DNA of 64,000 nucleotides from UBA7985 sp965661545 (lineage in GTDB: Bacteria > Pseudomonadota > Alphaproteobacteria > UBA7985), in NCBI GenBank assembly GCA_965661545.1, contig CBFIEF010000003.1, forward strand, positions 1-64,000. The letters are read 5' to 3'. Of the stretch, positions 35,060 through 43,763 are shown one piece after another (the stretch's first letter is position 1; the number at the start of each line of letters is the position of its first letter). Under the pieces are notes generated by a model that was not told the origin of the DNA, made no database searches, and saw nothing but the letters and a program-made list of their open reading frames with translations. The translations under genes and the position numbers were made by a program.

Positions 35060-36046
35060 GTGAAGTTTGCCACACAAGAAGCGCAGCGCTCGGCGGGCTG
35101 GCACCTAGCGCAGGCCGTGGTTCTCGAAGGGCGGCGCCTGCGCAAGGGCACGCTGCTGTCAGAAACCAACGCCAGCGCGCTGGGAAGCCAGCGCATCCAA
35201 GTCTACCAACTCGATCCCGAGGACCTGTCCGAAGACGCAGCGGCGAAGATGCTCCAGTCCAGTGTGTTCAGCCCTTCGCTGACGCTCAGCGAGGCGAAGA
35301 CAGGCCGAGTGAATGCGCTGGCCGAAGAAGCCGGTCTGTTGGTCGTCGATACCGCTGGCGTGTGCGCTTTCAACAGCGCCGGCGAAGCCCTAACATTGGC
35401 GACCCTGCCGGACCTGCAACGCGTCGAAGCGGGCGATCTGGTCGCCACGCTCAAGATTATCCCTTTTGGGGTGCATAAGGCCATTGTTGAAGGGGCACTA
35501 CCCGACAAAGCGCTGCTGCGCGTGCAACCGCTGCGACCAAAGTCAGTTGCACTGATCCAAACCCAGCCAGAAGCCGTTCAAGATCGCACGCTCGACAAGG
35601 CTCGCGACGCGCTGAGCGCGCGGCTTGCGGCCTTGGGCAGTTCTATCCGCGAAGAACATCGCGTTGCGCACCAGCATGATGCCGTCGCCCAAGCCCTGCG
35701 TCACACACGCGGGGACTTGATTATCGTCTTCCCCGGCGCTGCCACCCAAGACCGGCGCGACGTCGGGCCCGCAGGATTGGTCGCCGCTGGAGGGCGAGTG
35801 GATCACTTGGGGATGCCCGTGGATCCGGGAAACCTGCTGTTCATCGGGCAGTTTGGCGATGTGCCCGTGATTGGTGCGCCTGGCTGTGCGCGGTCCGTGG
35901 CGTTCAACGGCTTTGATTGGGTGCTCGAACGCGCCTGCGCTGATTTATTCCCCAGCGCGCGGGATATTCAGAGCTTGGGTGTTGGCGGTTTGCTCAAGGA
36001 AATCCCTTCTCGCCCGCTCCCTCGGCTCAGGGCGGCAGAAGGTTAA
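35060..36046 (+). CDS. Molybdopterin-binding domain protein (MoeA/MogA-like fold)
   Basis: A 328-residue protein with an N-terminal SAF/MoeA-like region (DLVATLKIIPFGVHKAIVE) and a C-terminal MoCF-biosynthesis domain (VAQALRHTRGDLIIVFPGAATQDRRDV, then GMPVDPGNLLFIGQF and APGCARS). Many alphaproteobacterial relatives, as I recall them, continue into an NTP-transferase domain resembling MocA or MobA. This one stops at the end of the first module. GTG 35060 is the likely start. It follows the methyltransferase by 3 bases and overlaps the convergent DUF2278 gene by four. Confidence 0.75.
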   Translation: MKFATQEAQRSAGWHLAQAVVLEGRRLRKGTLLSETNASALGSQRIQVYQLDPEDLSEDAAAKMLQSSVFSPSLTLSEAKTGRVNALAEEAGLLVVDTAGVCAFNSAGEALTLATLPDLQRVEAGDLVATLKIIPFGVHKAIVEGALPDKALLRVQPLRPKSVALIQTQPEAVQDRTLDKARDALSARLAALGSSIREEHRVAHQHDAVAQALRHTRGDLIIVFPGAATQDRRDVGPAGLVAAGGRVDHLGMPVDPGNLLFIGQFGDVPVIGAPGCARSVAFNGFDWVLERACADLFPSARDIQSLGVGGLLKEIPSRPLPRLRAAEG

Positions 36047-36720
36047 CCTTCTGGGTGCAGAACATTCCAGATCAGCGGCGCGTCCTCAATCCCGTTACCG
36101 GTAATAGGATCTGTCTGGGAAGCTTGGCTTTGGAACGCCCAAAAGTAGGCAATCCAACCCTCCTCCGGCGAGCGGAGAAACAGCGCCCCATCCTGTGACG
36201 GCCCATTGACCCGCTTATAACGCCCCAACGAACCTTGGTTCATGTGGATATTGTGCAGCCCCCAGCGCGCCCGATCATTGTACGGCTCGCCAAAAGCCAC
36301 CGCTTCCCACCCTTGCTGTTGTGCGCGATTACCGTCGCGGTAGAGAATATCGATCAGGTCGTTATTTCGTCCCGGCTTGTGATGCGGCAGCGCGACCAAC
36401 TGACCGAGCTGAAAGAAATTGTCGCGCAGGTAGTCCAAGCCACCACGACGACGCTCTCGACCCCGATTCATCGCATTCAGACCCAGCTCCAGCGCGTCGA
36501 GCTGGTGAGTAAAGGCATGAGTGAAGGCATGAGTGAAGGGGGAGATGCGGGTAAAGGCGACTTCGCTGGGCCAGCGCCGTGATTTTACGTTGATCGCCAA
36601 GCGCCATTCCCGCCGCCCGCAGTCCAGCGTCATGTAGAAATGCGGAGACTTGTTGTCCCGCCGCTCGCCATAGACATCACAGACCCGGCCTTTCACGGCA
36701 CCATAGCGTTTCAGCGTCAT
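36043..36720 (-). CDS. DUF2278 (YukJ-like) protein
   Basis: A 225-residue protein matching DUF2278: an N-terminal YGAVKGRVCDVYGERRD segment, a central LDYLRDNFF, and a C-terminal GLHNIHMNQGSLGRY motif. The biochemical function is unknown to me. A tandem repeat of about 12 bases (GCATGAGTGAAG-like, near 36518-36545) encodes THAFTHAFTH in the middle, a local expansion. It is divergent from mnmC (80-base gap). Confidence 0.78.
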   Translation of the reverse strand: MTLKRYGAVKGRVCDVYGERRDNKSPHFYMTLDCGRREWRLAINVKSRRWPSEVAFTRISPFTHAFTHAFTHQLDALELGLNAMNRGRERRRGGLDYLRDNFFQLGQLVALPHHKPGRNNDLIDILYRDGNRAQQQGWEAVAFGEPYNDRARWGLHNIHMNQGSLGRYKRVNGPSQDGALFLRSPEEGWIAYFWAFQSQASQTDPITGNGIEDAPLIWNVLHPEG

Positions 36721-36800
36721 TGTCTGTGTGTTCCCGTTTTCTGCTGGATTGAAAGTCAGTCGTTGCTTTCCTTGCGAGGAAAATCAAGCCATAGGACGGC

Positions 36801-38447
36801 ATGGCTTTTCCAAAACCGCTAAAAATTGATCCAGCGCGGCTGGTTATCGACGATGGCAAGGTGATCGATGCCGCGCACGGGGATTGGTATTTTCAATACG
36901 ATGGCCTCGACGAGACGCGACACGTGTACCTCGAAGGCTCGGGCCTGCTGGATATGCTGGCGGCGGGTGAAGACGTGGTGGTCGCCGAAATTGGCTTTGG
37001 CACGGGATTGACCTACCGCCTTGTGCAGGATGCGGTTGCGGCCAGCGGCTCTCAGAGCCGGGTGCATTATATCGGCGTCGAAGCCCGTCCACTAAACGCC
37101 GCACAAGCGCAAACGGCCAATGATTTACGGCCTGAGCCACTGCGGTGGCACCCCGCCACGGATCTGCCCAGACCGGGCTTTGTTACATCCGTTCAAGACG
37201 AAGATTTGCTGCTGCTGCACGGCGACGCCTGCGACGCGCTCAGCCGGTTGAGCGCGCACGTCGATGTCTGGTTCCTCGACGGTTTTTCCCCGGCGAAGAA
37301 CCCAGACTTGTGGACGCCGGAACTCTTTGCACAGATGGCGAGGCTCTCTGGGCCTGGCGCACGGCTTTCCACCTTTACCGCCGCAGGCGACGTTCGCCGT
37401 GGATTGGAGCAAGCGGGCTTTGACGTTGAAAAGCGCACGGGCTGGGCCAAGAAGCGCGAGCACCTGACCGCTCGGTATCGCGGGGTCTGGACGTCGCGCC
37501 CAAAGCCAAAATCGCCGCTGACGATCGCAGGCGGCGGTGTCGCCGGGCTGATGGTAGGGCTCGCGGCGAAGCGGCTGGGATGGTCTGCGACGATCCACGG
37601 GACGGGTGAGGCGGCCCAAGGCTCAGCTGTTCCATACGCGCTCGTCAACTTTCGCCCCAGCGGTGATGAAGGCCCCCTTGGCCATTTGCGCCGTGCTGGG
37701 TTCTTTTATCTCGACGCCTATGCCCCAACGGCGCGCAAGGGCGTTGATGCACTGGTTTATGATGACAAACTCAGGGCACACTGGCACGCGGAAACCGACG
37801 TTGCGCATCACTGGATTGATGACGAGCGGGTGCGGGTATACGACGCGCTCAGTGTCGATACAGCTGCCTTCCGCGCTCACGTTCTGGCGCAGGTTGATCA
37901 CCACGCCGAACCCCTGCTAAGCCTGCCGAAAGGCCCCTCAGTGGTCGCCGCCGGGCTTGGGTCTGCGGCACTGCTGAGCGGCCTAAGCCTGCGTGCCAAT
38001 CGCGGACAACAGGATCTGGTGATCCTCGATCAACCGCTGCGCCATCCGCTGAACTTTGGCCGGCTGCTGCTGCCCACAAATGACAGCACACAGGCTTGGG
38101 TGGGTGCGAGTTTTGACCGCAACCCTCCCAAAGACTGGTGCGCCATCCGCGATAACGAGCGAGCCGACAATCTTGATCGCTTGCGTGCCGCTCTGCCGGG
38201 CTTGACGGCGCACACAGCGGGCGCATCGTGGGTCGGCCTGCGCGCGACAACGCCCGATCACCTGCCGCTCACCGGCTGGCGCGGAGAAAATTTGGGTGTT
38301 CTGACCGGCTTGGGGTCCAAAGGTTACCTGTACGCCCCCATATTAGCATCATGCCTCGTGGCGGAGGCCATGGGCCTTCCGTTGCCCCTGGAACGTTGGG
38401 TGTGGGAAGCACTCCACCCCGTCCGCCATAACCCGCAAGAGACCTGA
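36801..38447 (+). CDS. mnmC: Bifunctional tRNA mnm5s2U34 biosynthesis protein MnmC
   Basis: A 548-residue fusion. The N-terminal methyltransferase domain (GFGTGLTYRLV near residue 56, VWFLDGFSPAKNPDLWTPE near 155) methylates nm5U34. The C-terminal FAD-dependent oxidoreductase (IAGGGVAGLMVGLAAKRLGW near 240) removes the carboxymethyl group from cmnm5U34. The order MTase-FAD matches E. coli MnmC, although the protein is about 120 residues shorter. The ABC exporter starts 3 bases after its stop, suggesting cotranscription. Confidence 0.92.
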   Translation: MAFPKPLKIDPARLVIDDGKVIDAAHGDWYFQYDGLDETRHVYLEGSGLLDMLAAGEDVVVAEIGFGTGLTYRLVQDAVAASGSQSRVHYIGVEARPLNAAQAQTANDLRPEPLRWHPATDLPRPGFVTSVQDEDLLLLHGDACDALSRLSAHVDVWFLDGFSPAKNPDLWTPELFAQMARLSGPGARLSTFTAAGDVRRGLEQAGFDVEKRTGWAKKREHLTARYRGVWTSRPKPKSPLTIAGGGVAGLMVGLAAKRLGWSATIHGTGEAAQGSAVPYALVNFRPSGDEGPLGHLRRAGFFYLDAYAPTARKGVDALVYDDKLRAHWHAETDVAHHWIDDERVRVYDALSVDTAAFRAHVLAQVDHHAEPLLSLPKGPSVVAAGLGSAALLSGLSLRANRGQQDLVILDQPLRHPLNFGRLLLPTNDSTQAWVGASFDRNPPKDWCAIRDNERADNLDRLRAALPGLTAHTAGASWVGLRATTPDHLPLTGWRGENLGVLTGLGSKGYLYAPILASCLVAEAMGLPLPLERWVWEALHPVRHNPQET

Positions 38448-38450
38448 TGT

Positions 38451-40274
38451 ATGCCCCCTGTTTCTAAAGTCGCCATGGGCAATTGGCCCCGTGCTAACGA
38501 TGGTAAAACCAAGCCGAAGCTGCGCGATCTGATCGGCTTGGTAAAAGAAATCGTCTGGTCCAAAAATCCCGCCGAGCGCCGCCCCGGATTGCTGATCCTG
38601 ATCGCCGTGCTGCTGGTGGCGGATAAGGTCTTTGTGATTGGCTTGCCTTTTGTCTACGGCGCACTGATCGACAACTTGGGCATTGGGATGGAAGTGGCGC
38701 TGCCGCTGGGTCTGGTTCTGGCCTACGGGCTGTTCCGCGTGGCGGATACGGTGCTGGATAACGTCATGGACATGCTGATGGACCGGGTGAGCCTGCGGGC
38801 CATTCGGCGGGTCACAACGGACGTTTACGGCCACATCCTGCGGCTGCCGCTCGCCTATCACCTGGATAACCGAAAAGGCGGCTTGGCTCAGTCTGTCGAG
38901 CGCGGCACTCGCGCGCTGGAGGAACTGGCGAATGTGGTGCTGCTCAGTTTTGTGCCCATCATCATCGAGCTGCTGATCGCCTATGTTCTGCTCGCCACGC
39001 GATACGACATCTGGTCCGCTGCGATCCTTGGCGTGACGATGGTGTTTTATTTGACCGCTGTGGTGCTGTTCGACCGCGTCCGCTCCCGGCTCGTTGGCAA
39101 GGTGAACGAATCCGAGGACCGAGTGTCGGACTTGATCGTTGAAGGGCTTTCCTACGCCGAAACAGTCAAAACCTTTGCCGCAGAAGACCGCCAAGCCGAA
39201 GCGGTGGACGGGGCCATGGAAGAATATCGGGGCCGGGCGCTGAAGGTATCGGTCTACTTTATGATCCGGCAGGTGACGATCGCCATCATTCTCAGCGGCT
39301 CGCTGATGACGCTGTTGGCGATTACCGTGCCCAAGGTTTCTGCAGGCGCGCTGACTGTCGGCGGTTTTGTGGCCCTAGCAGCACTGATCCTGCGCTTGTT
39401 CCAGCCCTTACGCGGCCTCGGCATCGTCAACCGGCGCATCCTCGACAGCCTGCGCCATACCGAGCGCATGATGTCCTTGTTCGAGGTCCCCAACACCATC
39501 CACGATAAAGCCAACGCCGCTGATTTGGTGCCCGGTAATGGGTCATTGGCGTTCGAAGGGGTTACTTTTGATTATGCCTCCAAAGGCACGGTTTTGCGCG
39601 ATTTGAGCTTTGTGGTGCCGGGGGGCAAAACGACTGCTTTGGTTGGTCCGACGGGGGCTGGGAAGTCCACCATCCAGAAACTGTTGCTGCGCCTCTATGA
39701 CCCGGACAAGGGCGCCATCCTCATCGACGGGCAGGACATCCGTGATGTCCGTCTGAGCAGCGCGCGCGATGCCTTGGGCGTGGTGCCGCAAGACTGCGTG
39801 CTGTTTCACGACACCATCGACGCCAACATTCGCTATGCCCGCCCCGAGGCCAGCATGGACGAGGTCCGCGAAGCGGCCCGCATGGCCGCCTTTAGCACCT
39901 TTGTTGAAAGCTTACCCAAGGGCTACGAGACCATTGTCGGGGACCGGGGGCTGAAGTTATCGGGCGGTGAGCGTCAGCGCTTAGCCATCGCTCGGGCCTA
40001 CCTGAAGAATCCGCGTATTTTTATTCTCGATGAAGCGACATCCTCTCTCGACAGCGGAACCGAGGCCGAGATCGTCCGCAACTTCGCCCACGCCGGTGAA
40101 GGACGCACACAGCTGATCATCGCGCACCGGCTCTCAACCGTGATGCACGCTGATCAGATTTTGGTGTTGGACAAGGGCAGCTTGGTCGAGCGCGGGACGC
40201 ACGATGACTTGCTGGCCCTGAACGGGCTTTATGCAGGACTGTGGCAGCGCCAAACAGAACAGCAATCCGCCTGA
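38451..40274 (+). CDS. ABC exporter, ATM1/HMT-like half transporter
   Basis: A 607-residue half transporter with six predicted membrane spans (residues about 45-330) fused to an ATP-binding domain. Motifs: Walker A GPTGAGKST, signature LSGGERQRLAIARAYL, Walker B FILDEATSSLD, and the H-loop AHRLST. The membrane part (RVADTVLDNVMDMLMDRVS, HLDNRKGGLAQSVERGTRALE) resembles mitochondrial ATM1/HMT1 proteins, which export glutathione conjugates or metal-thiol compounds. It follows mnmC by three bases and converges with pyk. Confidence 0.88.
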   Translation: MPPVSKVAMGNWPRANDGKTKPKLRDLIGLVKEIVWSKNPAERRPGLLILIAVLLVADKVFVIGLPFVYGALIDNLGIGMEVALPLGLVLAYGLFRVADTVLDNVMDMLMDRVSLRAIRRVTTDVYGHILRLPLAYHLDNRKGGLAQSVERGTRALEELANVVLLSFVPIIIELLIAYVLLATRYDIWSAAILGVTMVFYLTAVVLFDRVRSRLVGKVNESEDRVSDLIVEGLSYAETVKTFAAEDRQAEAVDGAMEEYRGRALKVSVYFMIRQVTIAIILSGSLMTLLAITVPKVSAGALTVGGFVALAALILRLFQPLRGLGIVNRRILDSLRHTERMMSLFEVPNTIHDKANAADLVPGNGSLAFEGVTFDYASKGTVLRDLSFVVPGGKTTALVGPTGAGKSTIQKLLLRLYDPDKGAILIDGQDIRDVRLSSARDALGVVPQDCVLFHDTIDANIRYARPEASMDEVREAARMAAFSTFVESLPKGYETIVGDRGLKLSGGERQRLAIARAYLKNPRIFILDEATSSLDSGTEAEIVRNFAHAGEGRTQLIIAHRLSTVMHADQILVLDKGSLVERGTHDDLLALNGLYAGLWQRQTEQQSA

Positions 40275-40300
40275 CACCCACCGAACAGCGCTCCGGAGGC

Positions 40301-41728
40301 TTAGAGCGTTGCAACCCGCAGGATGTTCGTCGAACCCGACGCGCCCCACGGCATGCCAGCGGTGATCACGATCACTTCGCCCGCTTCGCCCAATTGCTGC
40401 TCTCTGGCCGCCTTGACTGCGACCTCTACAACTTCTTTCCAGCTGCTCAGCGAGGGCATGTGGATCGGGTGTACGCCGCACACAACAGTCATATAGCGGC
40501 GCGTCTCTTCCATATCTGTCAGGCACAGAATCGGACGACCCGGACGCAAGCGCGCCACGCGCCGTGCGGTAGACCCGCTCGAGGTGTGAACCACGATCGC
40601 GCAGGCTTGCAGTTCGTTGGACACGGAAACAGCCGCATTCGAAATCGCCCCACCAATGGTCTCGACCTTTGAGCCATCTTCGGAAGCGGTGACCAGGGCG
40701 CGGCCAACAGCCGTGTCAAAGTCATCGGTCTCCGCAGACATAATCAAGCGCTCCATCATCGCGACAGAATCGATGGGATAATGGCCCACAGCTGTTTCAG
40801 CCGACAGCGTCACAGCATCGGCGCCATCGTAAATCGCCTGACACACATCAGAGGCTTCAGCACGGGTCGGGGTTGGATCGCCGACCATGGATTCGAGCAT
40901 CTGAGCGGCAACAATCGCCGGCTTGCCAGCTTCCCGTGCAGCAAGGATCGTGTCCTTTTGCGCGTTCGGGATCATTTCAACTGGCATGCGGGAGCCGAGG
41001 TCGCCCCGCGCCAGAAACAACCCGTCTGCAAGCTCAAGAACAGCATCGAGCTGATCGAGCATTTCCTTGCTGTCGATTTTGATCATCAGCCGCGCACGAC
41101 CAGCGATCAGGCGCTTCAGGTCGTGCATGACCTCGAGCGATCCGTTGGCTGTCGCCGCGATCCAATCTACGCCACAGTCCAGCGCAACACTTAGGCTCGC
41201 CGCATCGCGGGTGGAGACCTCAGCGGTCGGGATCGGCACGTTGGGGAACAGAATGGCTTTGTTGGCCGATAGCTCACCCCCCGCAACAACTGTGGTTGAA
41301 AGCCGGAACAGCGTGACTTCCGTCACCCGCAACGTCAGTCGCCCATCATCCAGCCGCAGCACATCACCAACGCGGGTGTGGGCAAAGGCCTCAGGGAAGG
41401 GCAGGTAAACCCGCGTTTCGTCACCATCCTCAGGGGATTGGTCGAGCGTGAACGTGGAACCGGCAACCAGCGTGGCACTGCCGTTCTTAAACCCACCAAT
41501 GCGCATTTTCAGCCCTGGCAGATCCCAGATCGTGCCGACAGGCTTGGAGTCATCCGAAATTGCTTCCCGCACTTGGGCAATAAGCGCTGCGTTGTCAGTG
41601 TCGTTAGAATAGGCCGCGTTAATGCGAAACACGTCTGCGCCGGACTCATAGAGGGACGTGATGGCTTCAGTCGTGTTCGAGGCCGGGCCAAGAGTCGCGA
41701 CGATTTTTGCCAGTCGGTTGCGAAGCAT
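40301..41728 (-). CDS. pyk: Pyruvate kinase
   Basis: Transfers phosphate from phosphoenolpyruvate to ADP. It has 475 residues. The N-terminus KIVATLGPAS and the active-site region MIKIDSKEMLDQLDAVLELADGLFLARGDLG (shorter pieces around residue 220) are diagnostic, and the C-terminal allosteric domain carries VVHTSSGSTARRVARLRP. The start is ATG 41728. It is divergent from rpmJ, with 298 bases between. Confidence 0.95.
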   Translation of the reverse strand: MLRNRLAKIVATLGPASNTTEAITSLYESGADVFRINAAYSNDTDNAALIAQVREAISDDSKPVGTIWDLPGLKMRIGGFKNGSATLVAGSTFTLDQSPEDGDETRVYLPFPEAFAHTRVGDVLRLDDGRLTLRVTEVTLFRLSTTVVAGGELSANKAILFPNVPIPTAEVSTRDAASLSVALDCGVDWIAATANGSLEVMHDLKRLIAGRARLMIKIDSKEMLDQLDAVLELADGLFLARGDLGSRMPVEMIPNAQKDTILAAREAGKPAIVAAQMLESMVGDPTPTRAEASDVCQAIYDGADAVTLSAETAVGHYPIDSVAMMERLIMSAETDDFDTAVGRALVTASEDGSKVETIGGAISNAAVSVSNELQACAIVVHTSSGSTARRVARLRPGRPILCLTDMEETRRYMTVVCGVHPIHMPSLSSWKEVVEVAVKAAREQQLGEAGEVIVITAGMPWGASGSTNILRVATL

Positions 41729-42026
41729 AGTTTGTGCCTTTGCCAGGGGTGGTCCGTGATCAAGCAGTGGTGGAAGGCGCCACAGTGGGTGGTTATGCGT
41801 GGCTGCTGCTGGACTGTCTATAGATTGGCTGGGTTACGGATTATGTTAGCGAGCTTGTAACAAATATTACAATAAAGTGCTGTGAGATGATCTAAAACGT
41901 GAGTTCGACCTGCTGCGCCCTAGACGCAAGACTGCGCTTCGTTGACTCAGAGGCAGACTACCGGTTAAAACCCGCCCAATTCCTCGGAACCCTATTTGAG
42001 TTGGCCGCATGGCCACGGAGAGAGCC
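41729..42026. promoter_or_regulatory. Divergent pyk / rpmJ intergenic region with operator-like repeat
   Basis: The 298-base gap should hold the pyk and rpmJ promoters. It contains a perfect inverted repeat TTGTAA-N6-TTACAA at 41855-41872 in an AT-rich patch. I could not match it to a known alphaproteobacterial regulator. No small gene is seen. Confidence 0.45.
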
Positions 42027-42152
42027 ATGAAGGTTTGTAACTCACTGAAGACCGCAAAACTGCGCGAGAAGGGCTGTAAGATTGTCCGTCGCCGTGGTCG
42101 CGTCTACGTAATCAATAAGCGTAACCCACGCTTTAAGGCCCGTCAGGGCTAA
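42027..42152 (+). CDS. rpmJ: Ribosomal protein bL36, short YkgO type
   Basis: A 41-residue protein, MKVCNSLKTAKLREKG then CKIVRRRGRVYVINKRNPRF, ending KARQG. It matches the zinc-independent (C-minus, YkgO-type) bL36, which lacks the CxxC...CxxxxH zinc ribbon, although two isolated Cys residues remain. The ATG is preceded by a GGAGAGA ribosome site. An intrinsic terminator follows at 42195-42227. It appears monocistronic. Confidence 0.95.
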   Translation: MKVCNSLKTAKLREKGCKIVRRRGRVYVINKRNPRFKARQG

Positions 42153-42194
42153 TGTTCTGCCGCTCTAGGGTAGCAAAACATTGTGAATATTCGG

Positions 42195-42227
42195 AAAAGG
42201 CCAGTAGCGCATAGCTCCGGCCTTTTT
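42195..42227 (+). terminator. Rho-independent terminator after rpmJ
   Basis: AAAAGGCC (42195-42202) pairs with GGCCTTTT (42219-42226), and the T-run continues to 42227, 43 bases after the rpmJ stop. Confidence 0.85.
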
Positions 42228-42258
42228 CTTTGGGCTCGTCACGGCTGCGTGATTTTTT

Positions 42259-42273
42259 GGGGTAAAATACCCC
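42259..42273. promoter_or_regulatory. Perfect palindrome GGGGTA-AAA-TACCCC upstream of TPR gene
   Basis: Six-base arms with a three-base centre lie 42 bases before the ATG of the TPR gene, where a promoter is expected. It could be an operator or a small hairpin. No regulator is recognised. Confidence 0.4.
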
Positions 42274-42314
42274 AGTGTGACAATCCGACCCTTGCAGAGC
42301 AGGTCGGTCGTTTC

Positions 42315-42875
42315 ATGGTTAATGTCATGAAACAGCTCATTTTTCTCCTCACCCTGCTTGCTGCGCCCGCGACGGTGGCGCACGCCGATCAGACCGATCC
42401 CCGCCTTGATGCCTATTTCGACGCCCTCTATCAGACCGAGGACGCAATTGAATTGCAGATTTTGGAAAGCCAGATCTGGAGCGTATGGCGCTCTGCCGAG
42501 CAGCCTGCCGTGGATGAAGCCTTTACGTTGGGTATGGACGCGATGCAGTCCTCCGACTACATCCGCGCCATCGACCAATTCACTCAGGCGATCGAACTTC
42601 ACCCCGAATTCGCCGAAGCCTACAATATGCGTGCAACCACGCATTTCCTGATGGGTAACAATTTTGAGAGTCTGACGGACGTCCAAATCACCATTGATCT
42701 GGAGCCACGTCACTTTGGAGCCTTGATGGGCGGCGCGCAGATTGCGATGCGGTCCGGTCAGACGGAATTGGCGCTCGAATTTGTCGAAGCCGCGCTAGCG
42801 CTAAGCCCTAACAATGTCATGTGGAAAACCGTGGCCGAGCGTCTGCGCGACATCACCGGAACCATGGATCTCTAG
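42315..42875 (+). CDS. Exported TPR-repeat protein
   Basis: A 186-residue protein with a signal peptide (MVNVMKQLIFLLTLLAAPATVAHA) followed by about three tetratricopeptide repeats (for example YIRAIDQFTQAIELHPEFAE and ALEFVEAALALSPNN). Such small periplasmic TPR proteins serve as protein-interaction modules; the partner is unknown. The start may be ATG 42315, with an AGG-containing ribosome site, or ATG 42327. The GntR regulator gene converges 17 bases downstream. Confidence 0.8.
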   Translation: MVNVMKQLIFLLTLLAAPATVAHADQTDPRLDAYFDALYQTEDAIELQILESQIWSVWRSAEQPAVDEAFTLGMDAMQSSDYIRAIDQFTQAIELHPEFAEAYNMRATTHFLMGNNFESLTDVQITIDLEPRHFGALMGGAQIAMRSGQTELALEFVEAALALSPNNVMWKTVAERLRDITGTMDL

Positions 42876-42892
42876 GACCTTAAAGAAGATGG

Positions 42893-43726
42893 CTAGCCAA
42901 ATGCTTTGGTTAAGGTGGAACGCTGAAGTTCCTGCAACGGAACGGCGTTTTCCATCAACTGGCGACGCTTACCAGCGTGAGACTGGGCCAAATTACCGGC
43001 CCGATCTGCGTCTTGTTCGACCAGAGCCAAAATCATCAGGCGATTAATGTGCAAAAGCGCCTGCGCTTCTTCCCGCGTTGGCTGATTGCGCGCTGCAATA
43101 GACATCAGCGCCGCGCCCAAAGTTTCCTGCAACACAGACATCAGGTGCATGTAAACACCACTTTCGGATGCGCGAGCGAGCAAAGCGTGGAACTTGATAT
43201 CATCTGTAGCTTGCAAAGACGGTGAGCGGCCCGAAAGCGCCATCGTCTCCAACACTGCCTTCATGTCTTCGATTTGGTCCGGCGTGACGTTCTTTGCGGC
43301 GCGGCGGGCGCCAAAGCTGGCCACATGGCCAATCATCTCGGCCAAATCGTGCAAAGCGTGAGGATCAGAGCCGACGATGTGAAGCAAAGGACGGTCCATC
43401 GACGGATCGCGCGCCACAACGTGCGTTCCGCCACCCTGAACCGAGCTTAGCAGGCCTTGCGCCTTCAGATTTTGCAGCGCTGATCGAATAGAAACCCGGC
43501 TGACACTCAGCGCATCGGAAAGCTGACGCTCTCCGGGCAAGCGGTCCCCCGGCGCCAAATCACCCGAAGCGATATGCCGCTTGAGTTCTTCGGCGACCCA
43601 GTCTGCTACCGACTGCCCCGCCGCGCGGCGGTCACTGGAGGTTTCAGGGTTCAAAGTCAAAGGATCAGCTCTTGTCAGTTTGTCCAATTGGTCATGCCAC
43701 AGTATCTTACATGCGCATGTGTGCAT
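42893..43726 (-). CDS. GntR-family transcriptional regulator, FadR/FCD subfamily
   Basis: A 277-residue regulator. The winged-helix domain spans about residues 38-104 (LKRHIASGDLAPGDRLPGE, then LSVSRVSIRSALQNL, and QGLLSSVQGGGTHVV). The C-terminal FCD ligand domain (residues about 120-260) contains the metal-binding His positions near HALLARAS and HAGKRRQL. The effector is unknown. The first Met codon lies next to a perfect palindrome (43709-43720); a start further in (TTG codons near 43675) would place that palindrome in the promoter. Related FCD proteins control uptake or breakdown of organic acids. Confidence 0.87.
   Translation of the reverse strand: MHTCACKILWHDQLDKLTRADPLTLNPETSSDRRAAGQSVADWVAEELKRHIASGDLAPGDRLPGERQLSDALSVSRVSIRSALQNLKAQGLLSSVQGGGTHVVARDPSMDRPLLHIVGSDPHALHDLAEMIGHVASFGARRAAKNVTPDQIEDMKAVLETMALSGRSPSLQATDDIKFHALLARASESGVYMHLMSVLQETLGAALMSIAARNQPTREEAQALLHINRLMILALVEQDADRAGNLAQSHAGKRRQLMENAVPLQELQRSTLTKAFG
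43709..43720. promoter_or_regulatory. 12-base perfect palindrome ACATGCGCATGT at the GntR gene start
   Basis: A perfect 12-base palindrome at the beginning of the annotated GntR frame, with a second short palindrome CCAATTGG at 43684-43691. The position suits an autoregulatory operator (inference). It does not match the FadR consensus TGGTnnnACCA. Confidence 0.4.
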
Positions 43727-43763
43727 AGGTCTTCATCGCCGCAGCACCACCTAAAGACATTGT

